From Mycobacterium sp. E740 (GTDB taxonomy: Bacteria > Actinomycetota > Actinomycetes > Mycobacteriales > Mycobacteriaceae), in the NCBI RefSeq assembly GCF_001672895.1, contig NZ_LZKP01000035.1, positions 1 to 41,207 of the forward strand: DNA of 41,207 nt. Reading direction: 5' to 3'. Below are positions 15,414 to 22,904 of this stretch, piece by piece (position 1 is the stretch's first letter; each line of letters begins with the position of its first letter). The notes below the pieces were generated by a model that ran no database searches, was not told the DNA's origin, and worked only from the letters and a program-made list of their open reading frames with translations. Both the position numbers and the translations under genes were made by a program.

Positions 15414-16561
15414 TTCGTCGCCCCCAGCAGCGCGCGCGACAACAGGATGCGCTGCATCTCGATGCTGCCCGACGACACGGTCGAGGCCTGTGAGTAGCGC
15501 CAGTGGTCCTCGACCTCGCCCAGGAACCAGGACGCCGCCGGGTCGTCGTGCGCGACTTCCGCCGCGATGTCCGTCAGCACCTCCGCGCTGTCCTGGTCCA
15601 ACTTGGTGACCGCGATCCGGTACGCGGCGGCATCGCCCGGCTGGATGCGTCCGCTGCTCTGCAGCGACACCACCCGGTAGGCCATCAGGCGGGCCCGGCG
15701 GCAGTGCGTCAACATCCGGACCCAGCGGCCCCGCAACTCCGCGGGTAGCTCGTCCCAGCGATCGCCGAGCACCGCTGGAGCCGCCGCCAGCAGTCGTTCG
15801 CAGCGGGCGTACCGCGCGATGCCCACCCGTTCGTACGACATCACGTCCTGCACGACCGACCAGCCATGATCGACGGTGCCGAGGACGTCGGCCTCGGTGA
15901 CACGCAGGTCGTCGAAGAACACCTCGTTGAGGTGGTGGGGGCCCATCATGCATCCGATCGGACGCACCGTGATGGCCGGATCGTCCATCGGCACAAGGAA
16001 TATCGTCAGGCCCTGTTGTTTTTTCTCGCCTTTCGAGGTGCGCGCCAGCAGGAAGCACCACTGCGCCATGGTCGCGTAGGAAGTCCAGATCTTCTGCCCG
16101 CTGACCAGCCAGCCGCCGTCGTCCGGGCGCGCGGTGGTGCGCAGCGACGCGAGGTCGGAGCCGGCCTCGGGCTCGGAAAACCCCTGGCACCAGATCACCT
16201 CACCGCGCGCGATCGGCGGCAGATGCTTGCGCTGCTGCTCCTCGGTGCCGTGCCGCATGATGATCGGGCCGACCCAGTTGACACCCATGTACTGCGCGCC
16301 GCGCGGTTCGTGATGCGCCCACATCTCCTCGCGCACCACGGTCTGCTCCCACACCGACGCGTCACCGCCGCCGAACTCCTTGGGCCACGACAGGCACAGC
16401 AGTTCGCGTTCGGCGAGGACACGGCAGAACCGTTGCGCGACCTCCAGATCGGCGGGGTTGTCGGTGAATGCCCCCAGGTAGTCCTCGGGCACATGCTCTT
16501 TCACGAGGCGACGCAGTTCGCTGCGCAGTTCGCCCGCGGCGGGGCCCATGTCGAAGTCCAT
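15410..16561 (-). CDS. Acyl-CoA dehydrogenase, large (alpha-type) subunit, pair 1
   Basis: A 383-residue acyl-CoA dehydrogenase with LCLSWPKEFGGGDASVWEQ, GFSEPEAGSDLASLRTTARPDDGGWLVSGQK (flavin-binding) and C-terminal SSGSIEMQRILLSRALLG. As in the other large subunit, no YEGT-type catalytic glutamate is seen and the HGGxG element is absent, so it should work as a heteromer with the 308-residue protein encoded next. The ATG at 16561 starts 2 nt after the CoA-transferase stop; further upstream reading frame is not supported. Predicted role is alpha,beta-desaturation of a pathway CoA ester. Confidence 0.9.
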   Translation of the reverse strand: MDFDMGPAAGELRSELRRLVKEHVPEDYLGAFTDNPADLEVAQRFCRVLAERELLCLSWPKEFGGGDASVWEQTVVREEMWAHHEPRGAQYMGVNWVGPIIMRHGTEEQQRKHLPPIARGEVIWCQGFSEPEAGSDLASLRTTARPDDGGWLVSGQKIWTSYATMAQWCFLLARTSKGEKKQQGLTIFLVPMDDPAITVRPIGCMMGPHHLNEVFFDDLRVTEADVLGTVDHGWSVVQDVMSYERVGIARYARCERLLAAAPAVLGDRWDELPAELRGRWVRMLTHCRRARLMAYRVVSLQSSGRIQPGDAAAYRIAVTKLDQDSAEVLTDIAAEVAHDDPAASWFLGEVEDHWRYSQASTVSSGSIEMQRILLSRALLGATK

Positions 16562-16563
16562 GA

Positions 16564-17721
16564 CTACACCGGCTCCGCGGGGGCGTTGAGGCCGAGTTCG
16601 TCGAGCACGGCATCGGTGTCGGCGCCCAGCGTCGGGGCGGGACCCGTCACCTTGCCCGGGGTGCGCGAGAACCACGTCGGCACGCCGGGGAACCGCACCG
16701 GGCCGTGCGGCGTGTCGACGGTCTCGAACAGCCCGACCGCGTTGAGGTGGGCGTTGTCGAACAGCGCGTCGGGCGTGTTGAGCGGTGCTGCGGGGATCTC
16801 GAGCTCACGGAACAGCGTCAACCATTCGGCGGTCGTGCGCTCCCTCATCGTCTCGGCCAGCAGCCCGTAGACCGCGTCGATGTTGCGGGCCCGCATCTCC
16901 AGCGTGGCGTGGGATTCGGTGACCCATGGCGGCTGCACCGCGTCGATGAACGCGTTCCAGTGTTTGTCGTTGTAGATCAGCGCGGCGATGTACCCGTCGC
17001 TGGTGCGGTACGGCCTGCGGTTGGGCGCCACCGTGCGGGGATACACCGCGGGCCCCAGCGGAGGGTCGAACATGGCGCCGTTGGCATGTTCGACCAGCAT
17101 GAAGGATGCCATGGTCTCGAACATGGCGACTTCGACCTCCTGGCCTTCGCCGGTGCGCTCCCGGTGGAACAGCGCCATCGTCGTCGCGTAGAGGGCGGTC
17201 AGGCCGGCCACCTTGTCGGCCATGATCGTGCCGACGAAATCGGCCTCGCCGGTCAATTGCTGCTGCACAGCGGGCAATCCGGCTTCGGCCTGGATCGTGT
17301 CGTCGTAGGCGGGCCGATCCCGGTCCGGGCCGCGGCGGCCGTAGCCGTAGCAGTTGGTGTACACGATCGCCGGGTTGATCGCCGCGACGTCGTCGTACCC
17401 GAAGCCGAGCTTGGCGATCGCCTTTGCCCGCATCGAGTGGATGAACACGTCGGCGCGTTCGATCAGCGCACGCATCGCGGCCTTGCCCGGCTCGGTTTGC
17501 AAGTCGAGCACGACGCTGCGCTTGCCGCGGTTGACGTTGACGAACACGCCGCTCATTCCCGGGGCGGGCCCGACCGAGATGAACCTGGTGTTGTCGCCTT
17601 GCGGCGGTTCGACTTTGATCACCTCGGCGCCCATGTCGGCCATGATCTGGGTGCAGTACGGCCCCATCACCATCGCGGTGAGATCAACGACGCGCACGCC
17701 GGTCAGCGGTCCGCTAGGCAT
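16564..17721 (-). CDS. CaiB/BaiF family (class III) CoA-transferase
   Basis: A 385-residue class III CoA-transferase. The N-terminus LTGVRVVDLTAMVMGPYCTQIMADMGAEVIKVEPP is diagnostic, NRGKRSVVLDLQTEPGK follows, and the catalytic aspartate lies in PAYDDTIQAEAGL (D140 or D141). The C-terminal GLFETVDTPHGPVRFPGVP is also typical. These enzymes move CoA between carboxylic acids without free intermediates. In this operon it could activate the ring-opened acid or recycle CoA from a product of the ThDP enzyme. The ATG at 17721 overlaps the SDR stop by 8 nt. Upstream in-frame sequence to 17907 belongs to the SDR gene in another frame. Confidence 0.92.
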   Translation of the reverse strand: MPSGPLTGVRVVDLTAMVMGPYCTQIMADMGAEVIKVEPPQGDNTRFISVGPAPGMSGVFVNVNRGKRSVVLDLQTEPGKAAMRALIERADVFIHSMRAKAIAKLGFGYDDVAAINPAIVYTNCYGYGRRGPDRDRPAYDDTIQAEAGLPAVQQQLTGEADFVGTIMADKVAGLTALYATTMALFHRERTGEGQEVEVAMFETMASFMLVEHANGAMFDPPLGPAVYPRTVAPNRRPYRTSDGYIAALIYNDKHWNAFIDAVQPPWVTESHATLEMRARNIDAVYGLLAETMRERTTAEWLTLFRELEIPAAPLNTPDALFDNAHLNAVGLFETVDTPHGPVRFPGVPTWFSRTPGKVTGPAPTLGADTDAVLDELGLNAPAEPV

Positions 17722-18637
17722 GCTGGCTCTCCTGGGCGGCCATCGCGAAGCTGTACCGGATGTGATCGGCGTGGCCGTCGGGCACGACGGGAAAGACCAG
17801 CGGTTGGGTGTCGTCGCGGATCGCAGCGATGTGGTGGCCGACGTCTTCGATCGTCCACGACGGCCGATACACGCCCGGGGTCTCCGCCACGACCGCGGTC
17901 GCCACACGGCCCGCCAGCGCGATCAGTACCTCCCCTGTGACAGCACATGTTTCGTGTGCGAGCCAGGCGACCGCGGGGGCGACGAGCTCGGCTCCCATCG
18001 GCGGATAGGCCGACGTGTCGATGCCCTCGGCCATCCGCGTGACGGCGGCGGGCACGATCACGTTGCTCTTGACCCCGTGCGCGGCGCCCTCGATGGCTGC
18101 GACGTTGGACAGCCCGAGGACGCCCGCCTTGGCGACCGCGTAGTTCGCGATGTCGTGGTTGCCGTACAGCCCGCCGATCGAGGACGCCAGGACGATACGC
18201 CCGTAGCCGGCGTCGCACATATGCGGGAACGCCGGCCGAACGACGTGGAACGCACCCCGCAGGTGCACGTCGAGCACGGCCTCGAAGTCCTCGTAGCTCA
18301 TCTCCCGAAGCGGCGCGCGCCGGACGATGCCCGCGTTGTGCACGAGGATGTCGATGCGGCCGTAGTGCTCGATCGCGGCGTCGACGATCGCCTGACCGCC
18401 TTCCGGCGTGGCCACCGAGTCGGTGCTGGCGACGGCTTGCCCACCGGCCGTGGCGATTTCGCCGACCACGTCGGCGGCGGGGCCGGTATCAATGCCATCA
18501 CCGGACAGCGCGCCGCCGGGGTCGTTGACGACGACCTTCGCGCCTCGCTCGGCCAGCAGCAGCGCATAGGAACGGCCCAGCCCCCGGCCGCCACCGGTGA
18601 CGACCGCGACGCGGCCGTCGAACCTCAACTCAGCCAT
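17714..18637 (-). CDS. Short-chain dehydrogenase (HSD17B4-like N-terminal type)
   Basis: A 307-residue SDR with TGGGRGLGRSYALLLAERGAKVVVNDPGGAL (coenzyme site, the acidic residue in VNDPGG suggesting NAD+), HNAGIV, catalytic Ser in LASSIGGLYGN, and YAVAK as the YxxxK motif. The sequence around the dinucleotide site resembles the (3R)-hydroxyacyl-CoA dehydrogenase domain of peroxisomal multifunctional enzyme 2, so a hydroxyacyl-CoA or cyclic alcohol substrate is plausible. The C-terminal ~60 residues extend beyond the standard SDR core. It follows the monooxygenase gene after a 75-bp gap containing an inverted repeat, the only sizeable gap in this operon. No clear ribosome binding site precedes the ATG. 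Confidence 0.9.
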   Translation of the reverse strand: MAELRFDGRVAVVTGGGRGLGRSYALLLAERGAKVVVNDPGGALSGDGIDTGPAADVVGEIATAGGQAVASTDSVATPEGGQAIVDAAIEHYGRIDILVHNAGIVRRAPLREMSYEDFEAVLDVHLRGAFHVVRPAFPHMCDAGYGRIVLASSIGGLYGNHDIANYAVAKAGVLGLSNVAAIEGAAHGVKSNVIVPAAVTRMAEGIDTSAYPPMGAELVAPAVAWLAHETCAVTGEVLIALAGRVATAVVAETPGVYRPSWTIEDVGHHIAAIRDDTQPLVFPVVPDGHADHIRYSFAMAAQESQHA

Positions 18638-18678
18638 GCGCCGACTGCACGCGTGATGTACGAAAATCGCGAGAAACT

Positions 18679-18695
18679 GTGCACGGGGCGTGCAC
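18679..18695 (-). promoter_or_regulatory. Inverted repeat in the monooxygenase-SDR gap
   Basis: GTGCACG and CGTGCAC flank a 3-nt centre, a perfect 7-bp-arm palindrome. It is in the only large intergenic gap of the leftward operon. It could be an operator for an internal promoter of the downstream genes or a short attenuating hairpin (an AGTTT stretch follows on the minus strand). Confidence 0.4.
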
Positions 18696-18712
18696 TCGGC
18701 GGGAGGAAGGGA

Positions 18713-20560
18713 TCACGTCCTCAACTCCAGGCCATCGAGATCGCCCTTGTCGCGCCACTGTTCGAGCAGATCTCCGAACGCGTAGAAGCCCGGCCCGTAG
18801 GGCTCGCCGAGATGCGAGCGGATGCCCTCCCCGCCGCCACCGCCCTCGTTGTTGTAGTAGCCCGGCGTGCAGGACGCGTCGAAAGCCGAGTTGTCGATCG
18901 CGGATTCGCGGATGGTCTGGCACCACTGCTCCTGGGCTTCCGGCGTCGGCTCGACGACCGTCGCCCCCCGCTTGAGCGCCTCGGCGATGATGTAGGCGAT
19001 GTGCTCGCCCTGCAGTTCGTAGTTGGCCGCGATGTTGGCCGAGATGCCGACCTGGGTGAAGCCGGTGAAGAACTGGTTGGGAAAGCCGCGGCTGGTCATC
19101 CCGTGCAGGGTCTTGTAGCCGTCGCGCCAGTAATCGTAGAGCGACACGCCGTCGCGGCCGTCGATCGCGTCGATCGAGTAGCGCCTGCTGATCTCGGTCG
19201 TGATCTCGAAACCGCTGGCGTAGATGATGCAGTCGACCTCGTATTCCTTGCCGCCTGCGATCAGCCCTTTCTCGGTGATCCGTTCGACGCCTTGGGAATC
19301 GGACACGTCGACCAACGTGACGTTGTCCCGGTTGAACGTCGGCAGGTACTCGTCGTTGGACAGCGGCCGCTTGCACAGGAAGCGGTAGTAGGGCTTGAGC
19401 GCCTCTGCGGTGTCGGAGTCCTCGACGATCTCGGCGATGCGGCGGCGCAGCCGCTCCATGATCTTGTAGTCCTCTTCTTCACGGATCGCCATGAACTGTT
19501 CGGGTGTCAGCGAGGCCGGGTCCTCCAGCGCCAGCACCCGAGCCGCAGTGTTGCGGCCGAGCTCGGTCCAGAAGTCGCACACCAGATCCGGCTGCCCGAG
19601 CGCCATGCCCTCGAACGTCCAGGAGTGGAAGTTGCGCTGCCGTTCGGCCTGCCAGCCGGGCTGCAGCGTCTTGACCCATTCCGGGTCGGTGGGCGCGTTG
19701 TTACGCACGTCGATCGACGACGGGGTGCGTTGGAAAACGAACAGGTGCTTGGCGTCTCGGGCCAGGAACGGCACGACCTGGATGCTGGTGGCGCCGGTGC
19801 CGACGATCGCGACGCGCTTGTCGGCGAGCTTGTGCATGCCGCCGGTGGCGTCACCGCCGGTGTAGTCGTAGTCCCATCGCGACGAGTGGAAGCTGTGCCC
19901 CGTGAAGTCCTTCATTCCCGGGATGCCGGGCAGCTTCGGCCGGTGGAACGGCCCCGACGCCAGTACGACGAACCGGGCGCGGATGTCGTCACCCCGGTTC
20001 GTCGCAATGCGCCAGCGCTTGATCTCGTCGTCCCAGCGCATCTCGCGAACCTGGGTGGAGAAGATCGCCGAGTCGTACAGACCGAAGTGCTTGCCGATGC
20101 GCCGGCAGTGCTCGTAGATCTCCTGACCGTCGGCGAACTTCTTGCTCGGAATGTAGTCCAGCTCTTCGAGAAGCGGCACGTAACAATAGGACTCGTTGTC
20201 GCACTGGATGCCCGGATAGCGGTTCCAGTACCACACACCGCCGAAGTCGCCGCCCAGTTCGATGATGCGGACGTCCTCGACGCCGGCCTTCTTCAGCTGG
20301 GCCGCCGAGAGCAGTCCGCCGAAGCCGCCGCCGAGCACCGCGACGTCGATGTCCTCGGTGATCGGGTCACGCGGTGCGACCGGGGTGTACGGGTCGACCT
20401 CGTAGTAGCCGGCGAAGTCGTCGGACAACTCGACGTACTGCTTGGAGCCCTCGGGGCGCAGGCGCTTGGCCCGCTCCTGGGCGTACTTCTCGCGCAGCGC
20501 GTCGATGTCGATGTCGCTGGGCGTGTCCGTCGGCCCGCATGTGTGGTCAAGTGCCGTCAT
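18713..20560 (-). CDS. Baeyer-Villiger-type flavoprotein monooxygenase
   Basis: A 615-residue FAD/NADPH class B flavoprotein monooxygenase. It has an FAD-site GGGFGG (77-82), then the Baeyer-Villiger fingerprint FxGxxxHxxxW(D/P) as FTGHSFHSSRWD (219-230), then the NADPH-site GTGATS (254-259). The ~65-residue N-terminal extension before the FAD domain places it with the longer cyclododecanone/steroid-monooxygenase-like enzymes. Such enzymes insert oxygen beside a ketone to give an ester or lactone. Its neighbours fit: a Rieske oxygenase and SDRs could create the ketone, and the beta-propeller protein could open the lactone. The ATG at 20560 overlaps the Rieske TGA by one base; upstream sequence in this frame is not coding. 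Confidence 0.93.
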   Translation of the reverse strand: MTALDHTCGPTDTPSDIDIDALREKYAQERAKRLRPEGSKQYVELSDDFAGYYEVDPYTPVAPRDPITEDIDVAVLGGGFGGLLSAAQLKKAGVEDVRIIELGGDFGGVWYWNRYPGIQCDNESYCYVPLLEELDYIPSKKFADGQEIYEHCRRIGKHFGLYDSAIFSTQVREMRWDDEIKRWRIATNRGDDIRARFVVLASGPFHRPKLPGIPGMKDFTGHSFHSSRWDYDYTGGDATGGMHKLADKRVAIVGTGATSIQVVPFLARDAKHLFVFQRTPSSIDVRNNAPTDPEWVKTLQPGWQAERQRNFHSWTFEGMALGQPDLVCDFWTELGRNTAARVLALEDPASLTPEQFMAIREEEDYKIMERLRRRIAEIVEDSDTAEALKPYYRFLCKRPLSNDEYLPTFNRDNVTLVDVSDSQGVERITEKGLIAGGKEYEVDCIIYASGFEITTEISRRYSIDAIDGRDGVSLYDYWRDGYKTLHGMTSRGFPNQFFTGFTQVGISANIAANYELQGEHIAYIIAEALKRGATVVEPTPEAQEQWCQTIRESAIDNSAFDASCTPGYYNNEGGGGGEGIRSHLGEPYGPGFYAFGDLLEQWRDKGDLDGLELRT

Positions 20561-21921
20561 CAAAGCTCCTGGGGTTCGCCGGTGCCCATGTACTTGGACA
20601 GTTGATAGTGCAGGTTCACGGTGCTGCGTTCGCGGTACGGGTTCGGTTTGGTGCCCGGAAATCCGAGTGACTTCATGCCCTGCTGGACCGCGGCCATGTT
20701 CGAGAAGTCCTGGGGCAGCACCGACAGCCAGTTCGGGCTTTCCTTCGGCGTGTACTGCCATTCGGTCAGCGGCGCTTGGTCTTTCGGGTACAGCTCGTAG
20801 GTCGCGACCTCGAAGATGCACTTGTTCGGGTCGTAGCTCGGATGCGGCCTGGCGCTGTAGCACAGCGCGCTGGTCAGCCCCTGGCCGATCTGGAAGTTCG
20901 GGAAGATCTGCCACGCGGTGCCGCTCTGGCCGAGGATGTCGGACGGAATCGTCGGCCAGACCACGCCGCGGGCTTCGTCGTCGCGGCGCGCCGAGGCCAG
21001 CCAGTGCTGCAGCACCTCGTCGGCGGGAGTGCCCTCGGGCAGTTCGTCCACCAGCCGCTTGGCGGCGTTCACCAGCGTCTGGGTGGTGGTGGCGTTCGTC
21101 TCTTCCATTGTGTAGACCTGCATCTCGGCGGTGGAGATGCGCGGATCGCCGATGCCCAGGCGGATCTTCGACTTCGTCTCGTCCAGACCCTTGGGCGCGT
21201 CGTAGCCGATGTTGCTGTGCCGCCCTTGCGCTTTCGCCCAGCCCTTGAACTCGCCGAACTTGTTGAACTCCGGATGCGTGGTGAAGACGTGGTAGGTCTC
21301 GTTGAACGCCTCCATCGCGACTTTCCAGTTGCAGTCGAAATACAGCCACTTGCGCCACTTGTAGCGCATGTTCTCCAGTCCGAACGGGTCGAGGATCTTG
21401 GCGGCCGGGAACAGGAAGTCGGCCAGCGGCTCGCAGTCGGGGTCCATGTTGACGAACAGCCAACCGCCCCAGGTGTCGACCTGAACCGGGACGAGGTGGG
21501 TGTTCTGCGGCGTGAGCGCACCCTTCCAGTCGTCCTGTTCGCGGATGTGCGTACAGGCACCGTCCAAACCGTATGTCCAGCCGTGGAATCCGCAGACGAA
21601 CGACTTGCGTGCCCGCCCGACGGCGTTCTTCGCACCGTCGGGGGTGTCGACGAGGCGCCGGCCGCGGTGCATGCACACGTTGTGATGTGCCGCAAACTCG
21701 TCAGGACCGGTTCGTACGACGATGATCGAGTCGTCGAGGATGTCGTAGGTCAGATAGCTGCCGACCTCCGGCAGCTCCTCGACGCGGCCGACCTGCTGCC
21801 ACACCTTGCGCCACAGCTTGTCCCGTTCGGCGCGGGCGTAGGTCTCGGAGATGTAGGCCTCGACGCCAACGGTGACCGGTTCCGAGAGTTCCTCGGTCAC
21901 CGCAGGTTCGGTATCGGTCAT
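20560..21921 (-). CDS. Rieske non-haem iron oxygenase, large subunit
   Basis: A 453-residue ring-hydroxylating oxygenase alpha subunit. The Rieske [2Fe-2S] ligands are C83 and H85 (CMHRGRR) and C110 and H113 (CGFHGWTYG). The mononuclear iron site has NWKVAMEAFNETYHVFTTH with H211 and H216. It hydroxylates or demethylates an alicyclic or aromatic substrate using electrons from a ferredoxin/reductase. No such electron-transfer partner and no beta subunit is encoded in the window, so it presumably uses a general redox partner. The ATG at 21921 overlaps the upstream SDR stop by one base. Second gene of the leftward operon, so probably an early pathway step. Confidence 0.94.
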   Translation of the reverse strand: MTDTEPAVTEELSEPVTVGVEAYISETYARAERDKLWRKVWQQVGRVEELPEVGSYLTYDILDDSIIVVRTGPDEFAAHHNVCMHRGRRLVDTPDGAKNAVGRARKSFVCGFHGWTYGLDGACTHIREQDDWKGALTPQNTHLVPVQVDTWGGWLFVNMDPDCEPLADFLFPAAKILDPFGLENMRYKWRKWLYFDCNWKVAMEAFNETYHVFTTHPEFNKFGEFKGWAKAQGRHSNIGYDAPKGLDETKSKIRLGIGDPRISTAEMQVYTMEETNATTTQTLVNAAKRLVDELPEGTPADEVLQHWLASARRDDEARGVVWPTIPSDILGQSGTAWQIFPNFQIGQGLTSALCYSARPHPSYDPNKCIFEVATYELYPKDQAPLTEWQYTPKESPNWLSVLPQDFSNMAAVQQGMKSLGFPGTKPNPYRERSTVNLHYQLSKYMGTGEPQEL

Positions 21922-22766
21922 CACATCTCCTTGATCGCGGTGCGAAAGGTCTCGTCCTTGAGGAACAGCGAGGTGTTGTCGGCGCCGAGGTGCGTCCACT
22001 TCAAATTCAGGCCGCCGTCGACGAGAAGCGTCTGCCCGGTGATGTAGCTCGACAGATCGGACAGCAGGAACAGAATCGCCCCGGCCTGCTCCTCGGGCGT
22101 GCCGCGCCGTCCCATCGCGATCGCGGTTCGGTCGCGGTCGGGATCTTCGTCGACGTAGGTGCGCGACGCGGCCGTCTCGGTGACCCCGGGCGCCACCGCG
22201 TTGACCCGGATGTTGTCCTGTGCCAGTTCGACCGCCATGGTGCGCGTCATCGCGGCGACCGCCGCCTTCGCGGTTCCGTACGCGATGTGAAACGGTGCGG
22301 TGTTCATCCCGCTGATCGACGAGACCGACACGATCGATCCCGGCAGGCCCTGTGCGCGCAGTTCCCGGGCCACGGCCTGGCTCATGAAGAACGCGGTCTC
22401 CAGGTTCGCCGTGAACAGGGCCCGCCAGTCGTCGCGCGTCACCCGCGTGGCGGGCATCCACGTCGCCGGCGCGGCCCCGCCGGCGATGTTCACCAGGCCA
22501 TGGAGGTCGCCGTCGGCGTGCCGGACGTGTTCGATCACGGTCGCGATGCCGTCGTCGGTGGACGCGTCGGCGGCCACGGCGACGACTGGCAGCCCCCGGT
22601 CGGCCAGCGGTGCGACGTGTTCGTCGAGATTGGCCTTCGACCGGCTCACGGCGACGACGGTGGCCCCGGCCTCCGCGGCCATCCGGGTCACCGTGGTGCC
22701 GATGCCGCCGCCACCCGCGCCAGAAACGACGACGATGCGGCCGGCCAGGCTCAGAAGGTCACCCAT
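21921..22766 (-). CDS. Short-chain dehydrogenase, first gene of the leftward operon
   Basis: A 281-residue SDR with SGAGGGGIGTTV at the coenzyme site (a Gly-rich variant of TGxxxGxG), NIAGGAA for NNAG, catalytic Ser in SVSSISGMN, YGTAK for YxxxK, and the C-terminal ITGQTLLVDGGLNLKW. A ~25-residue tail follows. It should oxidise an alcohol to a ketone early in the pathway. The ATG is not preceded by a Shine-Dalgarno sequence, nor by a leaderless -10; instead a 13-codon reading frame overlaps its start. The operator-like palindrome 22772-22783 is 5 bp upstream. Confidence 0.92.
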   Translation of the reverse strand: MGDLLSLAGRIVVVSGAGGGGIGTTVTRMAAEAGATVVAVSRSKANLDEHVAPLADRGLPVVAVAADASTDDGIATVIEHVRHADGDLHGLVNIAGGAAPATWMPATRVTRDDWRALFTANLETAFFMSQAVARELRAQGLPGSIVSVSSISGMNTAPFHIAYGTAKAAVAAMTRTMAVELAQDNIRVNAVAPGVTETAASRTYVDEDPDRDRTAIAMGRRGTPEEQAGAILFLLSDLSSYITGQTLLVDGGLNLKWTHLGADNTSLFLKDETFRTAIKEM

Positions 22767-22800
22767 ACCATTTGTCCGGACAACGAATGCTGCTCTCCAT
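22759..22800 (-). CDS. Possible 13-residue leader peptide overlapping the SDR start
   Basis: ATG at 22800 begins MESSIRCPDKWYG and ends at a TGA (22761-22759), 3 nt after the SDR start codon in another frame. TAGTGT lies 8 nt before this ATG, so a leaderless transcript would begin with it. Because the SDR has no ribosome binding site of its own, coupled re-initiation is plausible. The frame is short and could be chance. Confidence 0.3.
   Translation of the reverse strand: MESSIRCPDKWYG
22772..22783. promoter_or_regulatory. Operator-like palindrome O1 (GntR candidate)
   Basis: TTGTCCGGACAA is a perfect 12-bp palindrome 5 bp upstream of the SDR start, within the presumed leader of the leftward operon. 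A closely similar sequence lies in the opposite promoter (22868-22879). A GntR gene in the rightward operon is the obvious candidate binder. Confidence 0.6.
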
Positions 22801-22808
22801 GTTGCAGA

Positions 22809-22840
22809 ACACTATTGCGCAGGGGGAATCAGCTCGTCAA
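22809..22840 (-). promoter_or_regulatory. Promoter of the leftward operon
   Basis: On the minus strand TTGACG (22840-22835) is a good -35; TAGTGT (22814-22809) or the overlapping AATAGT gives a -10 at 18-20 nt. Transcription would start about at the leader peptide ATG (22800), placing O1 roughly 17-28 nt downstream of the start. Confidence 0.45.
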
Positions 22841-22867
22841 GGGCAGGGCGCGTCCTTATAGTCCCTA

Positions 22868-22896
22868 TTGTCTGGACCAGTGAGCCTTGATAACGT
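22868..22896 (+). promoter_or_regulatory. Promoter of the rightward operon with operator O2 on the -35
   Basis: TTGTCT (22868-22873) and TAACGT (22891-22896) are separated by 17 nt, and the -10 is 8 nt before the ATG at 22905, suggesting a leaderless transcript. TTGTCTGGACCA (22868-22879) differs from O1 at two positions and overlaps the -35, a position suited to repression. Confidence 0.6.
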
Positions 22897-22904
22897 GCCA
22901 GCTC

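Noticed and set aside
14487..16190. A single 567-residue fused acyl-CoA dehydrogenase
   Set aside because: The upstream part of this open frame is antisense-like sequence inside the large-subunit gene; the real start is the GTG at 15413 with a 4-nt overlap.
17354..20605. A very long plus-strand open frame (over 1000 codons)
   Set aside because: It runs antisense to the CoA-transferase, SDR and monooxygenase genes, has no recognisable domain and reflects the high GC content.
20560..22461. A 633-residue Rieske fusion protein
   Set aside because: The N-terminal part overlaps the SDR gene in another frame; the ATG at 21921 gives a normal Rieske length and a 1-nt overlap.
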